Positions 33,236 through 45,729 are shown, numbered from the stretch's first letter. The stretch is 64,000 bases of DNA from Lineus longissimus (GCF_910592395.1 NC_088324.1:5606953-5670952); one strand, 5' to 3'. The notes: generated from the sequence alone by a model not told the origin. Translations and numbers: made by a program.

Positions 33236-36200
33236 CCCCTACGCAGTGTCTTCGAAACCAGCAGCGGGACGCCATCATTGAATTCCTGCCTGTATGAGGG
33301 ACCGAACATGGTCCAAGATCTCGTCCAAATACTCTCCAGATTCCGAACAAAGAAGATTGGTATTTCCGCAGACATCGCTAGGGCCTTTTTATTAGTTAGA
33401 TTAATCGAGGCTGATCGAAAATTCGTTAAATTTCTGTGGTTCAAGAACAATGATCTCACCAAAGAAATAGTACCCTACCATTGTAACACTGTTATATTCG
33501 GTAACGTATCCAGTCCGTTCGCCTTAGCTATTACGCTTCAAAAGCATCTTGCCGCATATGACACAGTGGTTGCCAAGGACATGCAACATAAACTCTATGT
33601 AGACAATCTATTAACCGGAGTTGAAAACGATCAGGAAGGGGTCAAATATTATCAAGAATCGCGCAAAATAATGAATGCAGCCGCATTCAACCTCCGTCAA
33701 TGGAGCACTAATTCAGACACTCTATCCAAAAGGAATCAAACAGAAGGATTACAAACAAAATCGGACAAAGTCGGAGTACTCGGTCTCAAATGGGACACCA
33801 TATCAGATAACTGTCAATCGCAAAAAAGGATTTACCACTGCCACAGACAATCACAAAACGTATTGTCACATCGCAAACTGCCTCCACCTTTGACCCTCTA
33901 GGGTTAATCGCACCAATAATTGTTCCAGCAAATGCCTATCTCAACAAACTTTGGACAAATGTGAACGACTGGGACGACAAACTATCAGAAAAGGAAAAGG
34001 AACAATGGCAACAAATACGTCAAAATTCGCTAAATCGCGCGCACGAAATTAGCATACCACGTTGGTTCAGGGGTAACTGCAACAACCCACTTCAAATAGT
34101 GATCTTTTGCGATGCCTGCCCCACCACAGCCATAGGCTGCGTTGCCTATGCAAAACAGGGCGATTCAGTGACACTCATTGGGTCCAAAAACAAAATAGTT
34201 TCGCAGAAATGTGCGAAATTTACCGCACCTCAGCTCGAATTAATGGCCATGTTCATGGGAATCAAATACGCCGAGTCACTACAGGTCATTCACAAATCGG
34301 ACTATCCAGCCATAGACATTACCTATCTTACAGACTCTGAGATCGCACTCTACTGGTTAAGATCAGATAAGAAACTCAAAACATTCGTCAAAAATCGAGT
34401 CAACGCAATCAGGCAGAACTCTAACTTAGCTTCAAGGTTACACGTCCCTACCAAGGAAAACGCAGCCGATATACTTTCACTTGGCACAACCTGTCAGGAC
34501 CTCCAGAACTCTATGTGGCTTCAAGGGCCTGAATGGGTCAAACTTGAGCAAGCCTTGTGGCCCGTTACCTCAGTTCTCAACTTGCATCTAAATACCAGTA
34601 CCACCCTGACCACGGGGATCCAAATGGAAAATGACTTTCGAACATGTATGGCTGCTACACCGGATACAGCGGGCACTATTGCACCGGCGATATCCCCAGA
34701 CAAATTCAGCTCATGGACTGAACTACTACGCGTGACCGCATTAGTCAGGCGAGCCTTCAAACCAGGCATCAAACATAAACATCACCTCAGTGCCGAGGTC
34801 ATCCACGATGCAGAAAAGCTGTGGATAACGCACATCCAGAATAAACACTATTACCACATCATCAGGTTCCTAGAAGCAGAAAAATCCGGCAAGCTACAAT
34901 TACCTACGCGACCTTCCATTGTCAATCAACTTGGCCTCATTCTCGACAATCAACACACCATTCGCTGCGGTGGGAGGATCAGGAAGGCTGAGGTCACCAC
35001 TGCTAGAAAATATCCCATACTGCTACCTGGGACATGACATCTGACTTCCTTAATAATAGAACACTCACACCACACAGCTGTGCACTATGGCGTAGGGATC
35101 ACCATGGCTGCACTCCGGGAAAAGTATTGGATCACATCGATGAGATGAACCGTGAAGAAAGTGTTGAGAAGATGTGTCATCTGCAGAAAGATCGCAGGTC
35201 GTCCATACCTAGCACCCGTAGCACCGCAATTGCCTAATTTTCGCCTCAATGATATCAAACCATACACGTCAACAGCGATAGACTTCACCGCGCATCTCTA
35301 CGTCCGAGTGAAGAACGTCACGCAGAAAGCCTAAGTGTGTCTGTTTACTTGCTGCACCACCCGGGCCGTTCACCTAGAAATCACCCCGGACCTCACGGTG
35401 GAATCTTTCCTGCGAGCATTCCGTCGATTTACGGCAGAGATCAATTCCACAACTCATCTATTGCGATAATGCCAAGACATTTTCTAGCGCAGATAAAGAA
35501 TTAAAACGTCTGTGCATGAACGTTGACAGTGAACCTTGCCTCAGACACTTTGCTAATAAAAGGATTACCTTTAAGTACACTCCGGTGCAAGCCAGCTGGT
35601 TTGCCGGTGTGCACGAGAGGATGATCGGGGTAGCGAAATCAGCCATTAAAAAGTCGCTTGGAAAATCACTCGTTCAAATGGATGAATTACAAACATTAGT
35701 CAAAGAAATTCAATCGGTTATCAACAACCGTCCGCTTACGTACATTTCCGCCGATCCCACTGAACTTAAAGCAATCACGCCGAACAATCTTATTTACGGA
35801 CATGATATCTCGATTTTAGCACATGAGGACATTGACACTGGTACGGAGGCTAACTTTGATCCGACATACGGCGGTCGTGAGGCCCTAGAACAAATGGCAC
35901 ACAAACGGGCACTACTGTTGCCGAACTTTCGCACGAGATTTTACAATGAGTACTTGGCAACTCACCGTCAGCAACATCAATACGAACTGAGAAAGCAGAA
36001 CGCTAAATCTGACGTCATCAGAAAGGGTGACGTAATATTAGTTCACGACAAAGACCAACCCCGTCGAAAGTGGAAACTTTGGTACATTTAGGAATATACA
36101 CAGAGGTGCCGACGGTCTTACCAGGTCAGCCGCAGTAAGCGCTGCGACCGGACTTTCTATCCGAGCGATTGCCAAGCTCTAACCACTCCAGTTAAATGTG

Positions 36201-36323
36201 GGGACGCTTGCGACAAACGAGATTTCACCTGCTGAGATCAAGCCACCGCAACGAGCGAAGCGCACTGCCGCGCTTCATGCCAGAGATAAAATTATTGGAC
36301 TGTATGGATTAGTATAAATCCAT
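33236..36323 (+). pseudogene. BEL/Pao retrotransposon pol remnant
   Basis: A broken pol gene: reverse transcriptase (33240-33830), RNase H region (33850-34480), linker/zinc-binding part, integrase (35250-36060) and C-terminal tail (36085-36170). Signatures are SLNSCLYEGPN, FDPLGLIAP (the Pao linker, near 33885), FCDAC and LTDSEIALYWL for RNase H, AIDFT, YCDNAKTF and HERMIG for integrase. The RT active site reads YVDN rather than YVDD. Frame shifts or stops occur near 33830, 35035, 35335, 35460, 36080 and 36172, and the 5' part (gag, protease, start of RT) is absent at 33236, so the copy is dead. No LTR was identified. Confidence 0.85.
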
Positions 36324-37411
36324 CCTACCTATAGATAGTTTGAACTGACGGATCGGTACAGATTCGTTCTACAAGACGAAAAGACATCCGAGGCAACAGC
36401 CATTTGACCATTGCAGGTGACAACATATAATCAACTTATTGCATCTTAACCATGATGAATAATCGTTCACTTAGTCTAGCATTATAGCGTTCAACTTAGA
36501 TTTCAACACTTGCTAAACGTCTCTATTGACATAGGTGATTCGTCAATTAGCAACGAAGATCTATCATCGGGCTTAGCACCCTTTGGCCGGGCCGGGAGTG
36601 TCGGAAAATCATCTTGTAAACACACTCGGTTGCCAGAAGCTCCATCTGGCTTAGCTTGACCCAGGGGCCACGGGGTCGTGAGTTCAGGACTTGTATCATG
36701 TATCTTAGTGAGAATAAACTTCAGTGGTGGAAATGAAACCATGAGAGTGACTTCGCCATTACGTAGGCCGCATCTCCCCATACCAGATATTGAAATAGTA
36801 GTGAATAGACCCCTCTATTTACGACAGTTAGAACTCCTTTTTTTTAAACACTGGGCCCGACGAAGATCACACTTCATTTTGGAGTGTTGGTGTAGTTGGA
36901 ATAGTCACTGAACTGCTGTCGAGAGACCGAGGTGGCTAAAGGTATCGGTTTGCCGAAGAAAAGTACGTGCTTACCTGCAGAGGAAATGATGACACAAAAA
37001 AAATAAATAAAAAATTTAGTTCATTTTGAGGGGCGTAAGGCCCGCATTTATTATTTTTATCCATTTGCACCCCTCCAACACTGTAATGGGAGGGCCTTGT
37101 TACTATTGTGTTGCAAAGGTAAACCAATACCTTGCTACCCACCATGGGAACTAGGTTGACCGATTTTACTTTGTAATCCAGCGAAGCATTATTGAATCGT
37201 CTACATCCTCTGTTGGAATCCAGCTGCAGTAAACTGAAGAGGTGTTGAATATGGTGCGGTAATATCGATTCAATATTGAAACTCCATTCGAATTGCATTG
37301 TTCCAATGTGCCGTTCTCTTCACAAGTGTTCATCCAGGTGCGATGGATGTAGAAATTGAATGCTGTCGTGGTCAGAACAATAAAAAAATTGTTGCAGTCT
37401 ATTACATTACT
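36324..37411. other. No gene seen; remnant transposon DNA
   Basis: Between the BEL tail and the Helitron end. Frames at 36503-36911 on both strands have no motif. At 36925-36950 GACCGAGGTGGCTAAAGG resembles a tRNA A box without a B box. 37032-37110 is one arm of an inverted pair with 39850-39925 (GTAATGGGAGGGCCTTGTT and GCGGGCCTTA). Confidence 0.45.
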
Positions 37412-37437
37412 CTAGCAAATATCCGTGCCCTGCACGG
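37412..37437 (-). other. Helitron 3' terminus
   Basis: Read on the minus strand: CCGTGCAGGGCACGG (6-bp stem, 3-base loop), then ATATTTG, then CTAG. A short hairpin a few bases before CTRR is the hallmark of Helitron 3' ends. The next host base is A rather than the canonical T. Confidence 0.7.
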
Positions 37438-38240
37438 TGTTGAGGCGAGTGGTATGTTATGAATTTGGGTGTGGCCATGTAGGATTTACGCTTACCAATT
37501 GAAGAGTCGTTTGGGTGATATGAATAATGACTGGCAAATATTTTATCTAAAACTCCATGTACATTTACACTTGGCCTTTCTGTACAAAATTGAAGTAAAG
37601 CATTTGCTAGTATTTATTCATATCGCCCACTGTCTGTGGAAGGTGTTGTTGAGTTGAAAATCCGTAGGAAGTGATGTATGCATTGAGTTGGCTACGGGAT
37701 TTCTTTAAATACTACATTCCTTGTTATTGTCTCGCACTCCTTGGGTGTTGGTGGTGTCGACTTGGACGTGTGTTCGAATGTCCTGCCTCTGGATCGAGAA
37801 GGTCACGTACAATTGGCCATGGGAGAAAACAGGTGAAGGGAGGTAAATGCCTAGTCCTTCGAATGCTTGTCCCTGTGCCTTGTCTATTGTCATTGAGGTG
37901 CCTTGTCTATTGTCATTGTGGAACTGTATCCATTGTAGGGTGAAGGGCAGGTTGTCAGATGGGGCTAATTTAATACGATGGAGTAAGTGCCCGATGGCCG
38001 ACGTAGTTTCCTGTGGTGATTTCTGCATTGAGGACGTGATTAGGTAGGTGATGGATGAGAAGGCGGGACCTATTGCTGTTTTTATCAAGGTTCCGTATTA
38101 ACAGCATGATGATTGAGCCCTCTTTTGAAAGCTTTTTGTGCTGTGCTATGCTTGTGGGAGTGATGGAGTGGAGGAATTCAGTAGGGCAATTGTCGGCCGC
38201 GTCAGATATGAGAATATTTTATTTCGGGCATTAGGCTATG
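37412..38240 (-). pseudogene. Helitron Rep/helicase, C-terminal remnant
   Basis: The minus frame 38088-37705 contains MTIDKAQGQAFEGLGIYLPS then PVFSHGQLYV, the last helicase motifs (V and VI) of Helitron/PIF1 helicases, followed by degenerate sequence. Further upstream (to about 38200) frames shift several times around TLIKTAIG and LPFTLQWIQFHNDN. The N-terminal Rep domain and 5' TC end were not found. It is followed 290 bp downstream by a matching 3' terminus, supporting one element. Confidence 0.75.
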
Positions 38241-38250
38241 GTTCACAAAC
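38180..38250. repeat. Direct repeat F, copy 1
   Basis: About 70 bp (GTCGGCCGCGTCAG, then GGGCATTAGGCTATGGTTCA) repeated at 38706-38773. Confidence 0.7.
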
Positions 38251-38705
38251 GCTCATGTTGGACTAATAGTGAACGCAAGCAATAGCACAATCGAGCGAAC
38301 AAAATACCAAGTGGTCTAAAATAGAGGTGCCCTCATCCGCATGGGGGCCAACCGTCCCTTGTTATAAAATACATGTAGAGCCCATCCGCCGGGATGGGGG
38401 GGGGGGGAGCAATCGTCTACTTTATCCGCCGGGGCCAACCGTCTACTATAGTTGGAAGGTCATTTGTGTGGAGTTAAGTGGATCGAATTTGCAAGCATTG
38501 AGTATTTGGAGGCTGTACGTAGAGGGTTATTATGCGTCTTGGATCAGGTTCTATTGTCGGACACTACAAAGGGAAACCAAATATGTTGAGTACAGAAGTC
38601 GGATGGAAGAAAACACAAGCTGAGGTGGCCATCCAGTAGTCATGGTAGTAGTCTCCATCAGTATTAAACTTCGCATCGCAGACACTGGAATAAACACTTC
38701 ATTTC

Positions 38706-38773
38706 TAGGGTAGTTGTCGGCCTCGTCAGCTATGAGAAGATTTTATTCAGGGCATTAGGTTATGGTTCACAAA
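38706..38773. repeat. Direct repeat F, copy 2
   Basis: Second copy of the 38180-38250 sequence, 520 bp downstream and same orientation; the pair may mark an internal duplication of the Helitron or a nested insertion. Confidence 0.7.
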
Positions 38774-38846
38774 TATTTGCTCCTCTTGAATCTCACTGCC
38801 ACCTCTTTAAATCACGCCCCCCCCCCCCCCGCCCATAACCAATGTT

Positions 38847-39191
38847 TTCAATGACAAATCAGCTTTCACTCCCCTCATAAAAAATACCACGGAGAAAACT
38901 GATGCATTAGCCAGTGATGACTTAAACACTTCGACTAACCCTGGAATAAACCGATGGCTATTAGCGGGACGAGGCGGACAAGTCTGTTCCGCCCAATCAA
39001 CGGCTCTTACATCTTTCCTAGAAACTCAGTCACTTGAAAACAATCACCGTACCTTAAACGCGCTCTCACTGGCTGAAATGTGGAAGGCATGGGACGCACG
39101 TGCGGAATTTCTTGTTCTTAGACGATTCAATACACGATATTGTAGGAAGCAATCATCCTCCAAGGCCCGCAATCGGAAAAAAGCTTACTAA
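38847..39191 (+). CDS. Unassigned open frame (C-terminal end), possibly transposon
   Basis: A frame without start codon runs about 114 codons to TAA at 39189. It has protein-like composition: NPGINRWLLAGRGGQVCSAQ, then LAEMWKAWDARAEFLVLRRF and a basic end (KARNRKKAY). No family recognised. It lies between the Helitron remnant and the right inverted-repeat arm, so it is probably part of a mobile element. Confidence 0.35.
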   Translation, partial: FNDKSAFTPLIKNTTEKTDALASDDLNTSTNPGINRWLLAGRGGQVCSAQSTALTSFLETQSLENNHRTLNALSLAEMWKAWDARAEFLVLRRFNTRYCRKQSSSKARNRKKAY

Positions 39192-40201
39192 ATAAATACC
39201 ACAAAAGAACAATATAAGTTTCAATTATTTTGACAGAATGAATGAAATATGACTAAATGAGTAACCTGAAAGCAGATTGTATTCATTGTGTTCATTTGAA
39301 ATGCAGTTTTGAGACATGGATGGTACACTTTTATCAATAAACAGCCGGCAATCCGCTGGAAGCTTGTGGGTTTATTCAAGGCATAAGCTCGGTTGATAGT
39401 GCCAAGTGTTGGCCGGAGCTTCATGATGATTCCTTGTGTGGCCTCAGGAATTACCGGATGCGGACCACCCCAAAGGTGCCTCGAAATGGCGGCTGGAATT
39501 TTCCAGGCTACCGGTCATGTATGCCATGCTTTTTATGGCGTCACAGGCATGTGATTGTCGCAATGTGGACATCACGTGATAATTACAAATTCTTTGGGCC
39601 AAATAACGCTTGCTGACGTGTATTGCATGATGATGTGACCTCGACCGTCATGTGGACGAAAACAAACAACTATAAAAATAACATCAAATATGGAAGACAT
39701 GGCCGATCGTCTTGTTTGCCTTCAGTGCTGCCATCTGTGCGACGGTCAGGTACCAATCTTACCCTGTCGTTTTAGTAGAATAGATCCTGGTCGTGCATCG
39801 TACATCGTACATCGTGCATGGGAATGGTAAAAGGTAACGTCATCACTCAACAGAAACAAGGCCCTCCCATTACAGTGTTAGAGCGATGCAAATGGATACA
39901 AATAATAAATGCGGGCCTTAAGCCCGCAACACACGCGGAATTTCTCACCAACTTAGTTGGAATTTTAATTCATAACAGGAATCGGCCAACTCAAAGCTTT
40001 CGTGTGTTTGCAACGCAGACCAGGTAACTGATACTTTGCCTGATTGGTTGGAGCTGCTGGCTGCACTACCGACTTGTTCTATGTGTGTATCTGCTCATTT
40101 TGGGGCTTGACCTGAATAATTAGAAACAGTCTCAGATCGGTGATACTAGAGTGAGTTCATTAATTGACAAGAGCCTTGAGTTATGAAGTCATCCAAATCT
40201 T
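39192..40201. other. No certain gene
   Basis: 39850-39925 is an inverted partner of 37032-37110. CTATAAAAATA at about 39670 precedes an ATG at 39690 that opens a cysteine-rich short frame (MEDMADRLVCLQCCHLC); too short to call. Confidence 0.4.
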
Positions 40202-40395
40202 TGAAGAGTACCGCACAGTTGTTTTGTTCAGTCGAAATACCGACAGATGTTCCAAGAGTGAGCTGGTGAGTTTCAATATAACTCATCAAGCGGGGAGTAG
40301 ATCCACATTCAGTTCAACCGGACAGCCCGAGGAAGCAACGCCGCCCAGACTTATCCTCCGTAGTCAGGTAAGATTATGACGGTTGGTAAAAACTG
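40202..40395 (+). repeat. 193-bp inverted repeat, right arm, with exon donor
   Basis: Inverse copy of 33041-33233. It contains donor CAG|GTAAGA at 40367/40368. If this is the exon before LamG copy 3, its phase-2 reading (LSSVV plus AG) would fit the phase-2 acceptor at 40661, but that frame has no start codon inside the arm. Confidence 0.85.
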
Positions 40396-40660
40396 TATTA
40401 TGATGATTATCTTTGTTGCATATCCAGTAAAAGAAGCAAAATGCGTACACATGTATGCATTAGATGAAACAAATAAACAGTGATTATTTTTCCAAAGCCT
40501 CTTCGCAATAGTTAATAGGTCTGGACTAAAGAAGCTACTTTACATGTAGGTTCGTTTTGGGTTTTGTTTCCGGTCAGGGTTTTTTTATCCTAAGCGACAG
40601 AGGTTAATCAAACTTCTGTTTGCAATTTGCCATGTAACTTCTTCTTTTCAATACATGTAG

Positions 40661-41217
40661 GTCTAAAAGAGCGACCTCGTCCGTCTATGACAACGAATTT
40701 GGCCGAAATGTTCTTCAGCTTGATGGAATCAACCAGTACGCTCTTCTCCCTGCAGTACGGTTCAAGAAAACCGACTTCACCATCGAAATGTGGTTCAAAA
40801 CAACCGCAAATAACAAGAGGCAAGTCCTAATTGGCGACTGGTCAAAGCCTTGGCAGTTTCTGATTGACGTGACGGCGAATGGGGAAATCGGGGTCACCCT
40901 CAGACGAGACATCAACAGTGCAGGAAGTGATCCCAAGCAGGATCTGCTGACCGCTAGAGGAGGCACCGTGGAAGTGGGCCAATGGCAGTACCTCCAAGTG
41001 GAATACGCCCACGGGCCTGGTACTTGTCTCGTTTACCTGAATGGCGTCGAGGTGGCACAAAGCACTACCAATTATACGGATCACAACCTGCAGGTTAACA
41101 CCCACGAACAATACGAGATCGGCTACAAGAAAGACACCAAGAGCGACTACTTCACGGGACGAATTGGCTTTCTCAGAATCCTCAACGAGGTTTTTAACCC
41201 TAGCGCCCATGTACATG
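40661..41217 (+). CDS. LamG-like jellyroll exon, copy 3 (diverged)
   Basis: Acceptor TACATGTAG before 40661, donor ATG|GTAAGA after 41217, entry phase 2 and exit phase 1, exactly as in copy 1. Encodes about 185 residues: LQLDGINQYALLPAV, FTIEMWFKTTANNKRQVLIG, GQWQYLQVEY, YLNGVEVAQS, GRIGFLRIL. About 60% identical to copy 1 and fully open. It should form a secreted or extracellular LamG-type beta-sandwich. No last exon was recognised before 44441, so the gene model stays partial at both ends. Confidence 0.75.
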
Positions 41218-44200
41218 GTAAGAGGTCCAATTTTCCACCTTGACGAAGTTCGGCTTGCGATGGGCTTGTAGATGTGTCAGTGATGAAGTAGCGTTTGTTA
41301 CAATTGTATCTGCTGATCCATTACGAGTTGTGCTTCGTTAACAGCAGCTTTTCAGTTAATGTCTCAGTCATTTAATTGCAAGTGCATGCAGCCCTCGTCG
41401 ACTGGGAGTGAGCATAAATAAGACTTACCGCTCCCTATCGCAACCCCCTTGTAAGACAACCGCAGAACGGTGGATTCTCTGCTTGGCGGCACACTGGCCA
41501 GCCTTTCGACACAATAAAACGATGGACGCTGCAAGGTTCGGGCTAATAATACAACAACATGTACATTAAAAAAACTGCACGAGTAGCTGATCCAAGTATC
41601 CAGATTGCATGAGATGAGTTTCTACGGACTGAAAGCTCGAGAGCTTACAGGCCTTAGAAAATCATCACATCCCCATAAATAGTAGAAAATTAAGATAAAT
41701 AGGCAATTTTTCATGTCATTTTTTACCCGATACCCTCATGACGTGAAAACGTCGAGGAAGACGAATAAACACTTGAGTTGAAGACGTCATGACCTCATGG
41801 CAAAATGACGTAAAAGCGGACGGTCTTTCAACAGTCAGAGTCTGGATTGCACGAGAAATTCTCTCGAGCATTCTCGTGCAGTACAGATATATTTTTATTT
41901 GAACGCTCATGTCATGTTTCATTCATCTTTCGCACATTTTTCTCAAAATAAACTCTGCAAAGTTATGAGGAGCAGTTGGGTTTGTGTATCAAATTGAACA
42001 ACGAAAAATTTGGTTTTAAATCCTTTTTTAAATGCTTTTTGACAGCTTCCACATTTTGCTTGGCAACTATAACCGCTGAATTCTAAACGAGGCTTCGTTT
42101 GTGAATAGTGCATTTACACTGTTAAGTGCGGTTCGTTCTAAATCCAGAAGTATTAAGGTAGCAGGAAGGGTTGGGCGTTTGTGGTTTCTGAGTCTGAGGG
42201 GGTTGGTGTCTGTTGACTGTGCTTGAAGAGAGACTAGGCATGGCGCCAGTCTCTCTTAAAACACAGTCAACAGGCATTAATGGTCTCAGTATTTGGGTAA
42301 GTACAGAATCAAGCCAGCTCAGAGAGCAATGATTGAACGATGCTGTGCGGGACAAGTCCAGGGATACTGCATCAGTCACGACCAACTTCTCATCAGAAAG
42401 CGTCACCACCAGCATATTCAATGTTCAGTTCCAACCTGTACCAGTCCAATGCACGCCTGTCATGGTCAGCCAACAGTGGTCAGCTTAGCGCGATATGGAA
42501 CATTCTTCCGAAACTCAAGCGAGGGAAGTCTGCTCATTAGCATATCTCGCGCACCGCTCCTTCTGGTCAAACACCGTAGTGAAATCGTAATGGAAAACGT
42601 CTTGCTTTGCGCCAGACTAATAAGTGAAGAACTAATAGGTAAAGAACTTCTACTTGCGCGAGACTGCTGTGATAAAATTATCATTGCAGAGACTCCGGTG
42701 ACGTACACATATATTTTTTACAATCAAAAATGCCCTCAAAAGACGACATGGAATGATTATTTTATTGATATTTCCTACTATATACCTTCCAATTATCACT
42801 TTATACAAATAGATCGGCGTTAGGTTGCATGCTTTTCTTTCCTGGTGACACTATAAAGCAAAATAGTTGCAACCCCGTAAATGCGCTATAAGTCCAATAA
42901 TAAGTGACGGTGACCCGTTATAAATGTTTCGCCAGCTTCGCTTTTTTGCCGCTACGCGGCACTTTGGGCCATTGCGTCCAGATATTGTTTGTTGTATTAT
43001 AAAAGCTGGCCCCTGTGGTGGACCGCAGCAGAATGGATAAATTAATAAGTGTTCGAAACGCATCTTCTTGTCCTTTCTTTCTTTATTCAACCTTGACATG
43101 ACAATCCATGTAACGACTAACTAAGGATGACAACGATGACGATGATGATGGTTCAACTGTAAAGATAAACATAACAAATGCCTTAACACTAGACAAGTAA
43201 TGATTTTGACTAGGCCAGTAATATAGTAATAATACTCATCGTTACGAAACAAACCAGGGAAACCTCCCGTAGATAATCCAAACTGAGGACAAGAAATGAC
43301 TCCAAGCCGACTTTACAGTAGAAGACAATGCGTTTAGCTATATAGATTTACGGCAGGTGGCAGCACCATACGGCCACAGCTGACAGCATGCTCTCTGTGC
43401 TCAAATTAACCACTGCCAACGGCAGATTGGTCCTAGAACAAGTAAGACAGTCTCCTTAGTCTCTTACTACATTTTAGTGTGTCCTTAGACAAGTAGAAAA
43501 GGTTTTATAATCACTTTAAGGGAGCAAAAAGGTCACGTGACCAAAAGACCGGGAAGATCTGTCACGAGTGGAGGTGGCGTGGCCGTTAGCAACCAGAATA
43601 TATGATCCATTTTGATCAAGACGCGTAAAAGATTCTTACTATGGCATCTATACTTACATCACATTATTGTCCACACTGCTACGAACAATATATAGAGCCT
43701 GGCGCTCTAAAACCCACAAAAGGGTTCCGGACAAACGAAACCACACTGGTTTCGGGAAGACAAAAAATGCGAAAACGTTGATGTAAATGGGCCCATTTTC
43801 ACCTCCGCCGGAGGACGCTTCGAACCATCCCGTCTTTGGGCAGAAAAAGACACAACAGCCCCTGGTACACTGTCAGTAATTTTGGATGAATCTGAATGGG
43901 CTTTTGGGGGCATTTTTGGGAGGTTTACATGGTCTTGTATCTGCCGGATCAATTCACTTTGGGTATATGATTAATTATAATGCCTGTGCCTACAAATGCC
44001 TCAGCACAACCCAATCTCGACGTGGATCATTTTTGTTAAAATATTGGCATCGTGGCGAATTTTCATATCATATCAACACTTTTTGGTCATGGTTTTAGGC
44101 TGTAATCTCTAACCCTAGCAAAAATTGATAACTTAATATTTGTTCATAGAAATCGTATCTGACTGTCATGTATTTAGACATTGCAAAGATGTGCTCAGTC

Positions 44201-44441
44201 TTCTGAAAACTGAGAGCAAATGGACAGAGATTGTGCACATGTCCAAAAAACTGTAATCATTTATAAGTATCCTGAGATAAAGGCTTTTTTCACCGACTCT
44301 TCATCACTAAATATCTAGAGGTGGAGTACATAAATATATATCGAAAATCACTTGTTATACCAGGATGCTTTTTGAGAGATCATTGACCAGGCCTTATTTT
44401 GACTTAATTTTTCTGTCTGTGTGACTGTCTTGTTTCACTAG
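41218..44441. other. No certain gene; holds repeat B copy
   Basis: Frames at 42122-42823 overlap on both strands and show no motif. A GATGATGATG-type microsatellite is at 43128-43150. A minus frame at 43707-43952 has no known pattern. Confidence 0.4.
41995..42150 (-). repeat. Interspersed repeat family B, copy 2
   Basis: Inverse match to 11695-11865. Confidence 0.6.
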
Positions 44442-45729
44442 CCCGCGTGCGCCATACTTACTGTAGTCAACGGCAGGTAAGCTGTGGTGACTAATTAATC
44501 AAGAATACCTTTCACTTGTAATATCTATTTGCAGTGCTCTATCACACTGAATTCTCAGGACCTACAGATCACATCAAATCGTGATTTAGCCATGTTATTA
44601 TACCATATAGAATATAGAACATTTCTTTAAGTAAACAAGAGAATTTAAAACCCGTTCAGAGTAGTCCAATAGAACAAGAAAACGTAATTTCTTCTTCTTA
44701 GACAATAAATTCGGCATCATTCAATAAGGAAATCACTCCAATGTCGATGCTCAAAATGCCAACTTTACATATCTCTCCAGCTCTGTGGCCTTGTAGTCTG
44801 ATTGAGAAGTAAAACCCAGGTTCATTCACTTCATCTCTTTCAGAATCAGCGAAGGTGCCTCCTTCGTCTTCGACAGTGAGTTAAACAAACTCGTCCTAGA
44901 GCTTAATGGTACTGGGTATGCTCATGTCCCCGCGGTCAAGTTCCAGAAGCAGGACTTTACCATCGAAATGTGGTTCAAATCAATTGCAAACGGCAAGAGG
45001 CAAGTCCTTTTCGGCGATTGGTCCAAACCATGGCAATTCATTATTGCGGTACAGGCCAACGGGAAGAAACAGGTGGATCTCAGACGAAACATCGACAGTG
45101 CAGGAAGCGATCCGAATCAGAATCTGATTGAAGCCAGTGGTGGTTCTGTGACACGTGGCATTTGGCAACACCTTATCGTCACGTATTCGCACGTGACTGG
45201 TACGTGTGTAATATACTTAAATGACCAAGTGGTGAGCTCCCTCATTACCGAATTCCCTGATCACGACCTACAGGTGAATGACCATCCAACCTACGAAGTC
45301 GGCTACCAGAAGGACACCGGTAACGACTTCTTTAAGGGGCGCATTGCACTCTGTTGATGGCAACGCGTACAACTTACTTGGCTGTTCAGGTGAGATATAA
45401 TCGAATTATACTAGAGTTCATTCCTTATTGCTAGTCCGCATCATTTTGAGCGTGTTCTTCTGGTTGGATTTCTTTGAAGTTTGTTTGTTAATGATCTTAG
45501 CTGCGTGACCACTATTTTTGTTCAGCATTGTCAGTGGCAGGGTGCAGAAATTACACACAATTTTCAGCAAAAAAATGCATCAAACTAGAATTCCAAATCC
45601 GAAGAAATGTTTTAAAGAACGCGTTTTGGGCTTTTTAGGTGGTAATAATATTGAATTCCTTTCCATCTATGGAACTGATTAACAATTCTTTATCTCTTTT
45701 TTATAGCTTTTCCATCTTGTCACCACTAA
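44442..45729 (+). pseudogene. LamG-like gene, copy 2, frameshifted near the end of the domain
   Basis: Three exons by splice signals: 44442-44476 (acceptor TTTCACTAG, donor GTAAGC; reads PACAILTVVNG, exit phase 2), 44844-45389 (LamG), and 45707-45729 (last). The LamG exon is 546 bp against 551 bp in copy 1 because CTGAG is missing after GCATTGCACTC at about 45350. This shifts the frame and gives TGA at 45355-45357, removing the last strand region and the normal tail. Otherwise it is about 93% identical to copy 1. The truncated product might still be made. Polyadenylation signal at 45831. Confidence 0.7.

Noticed and set aside
42122-42823. Two overlapping frames of 99 and 176 codons on opposite strands
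   Set aside because: No motifs, no splice signals in agreement, and composition like intergenic DNA; at most one could be real and I cannot support either.
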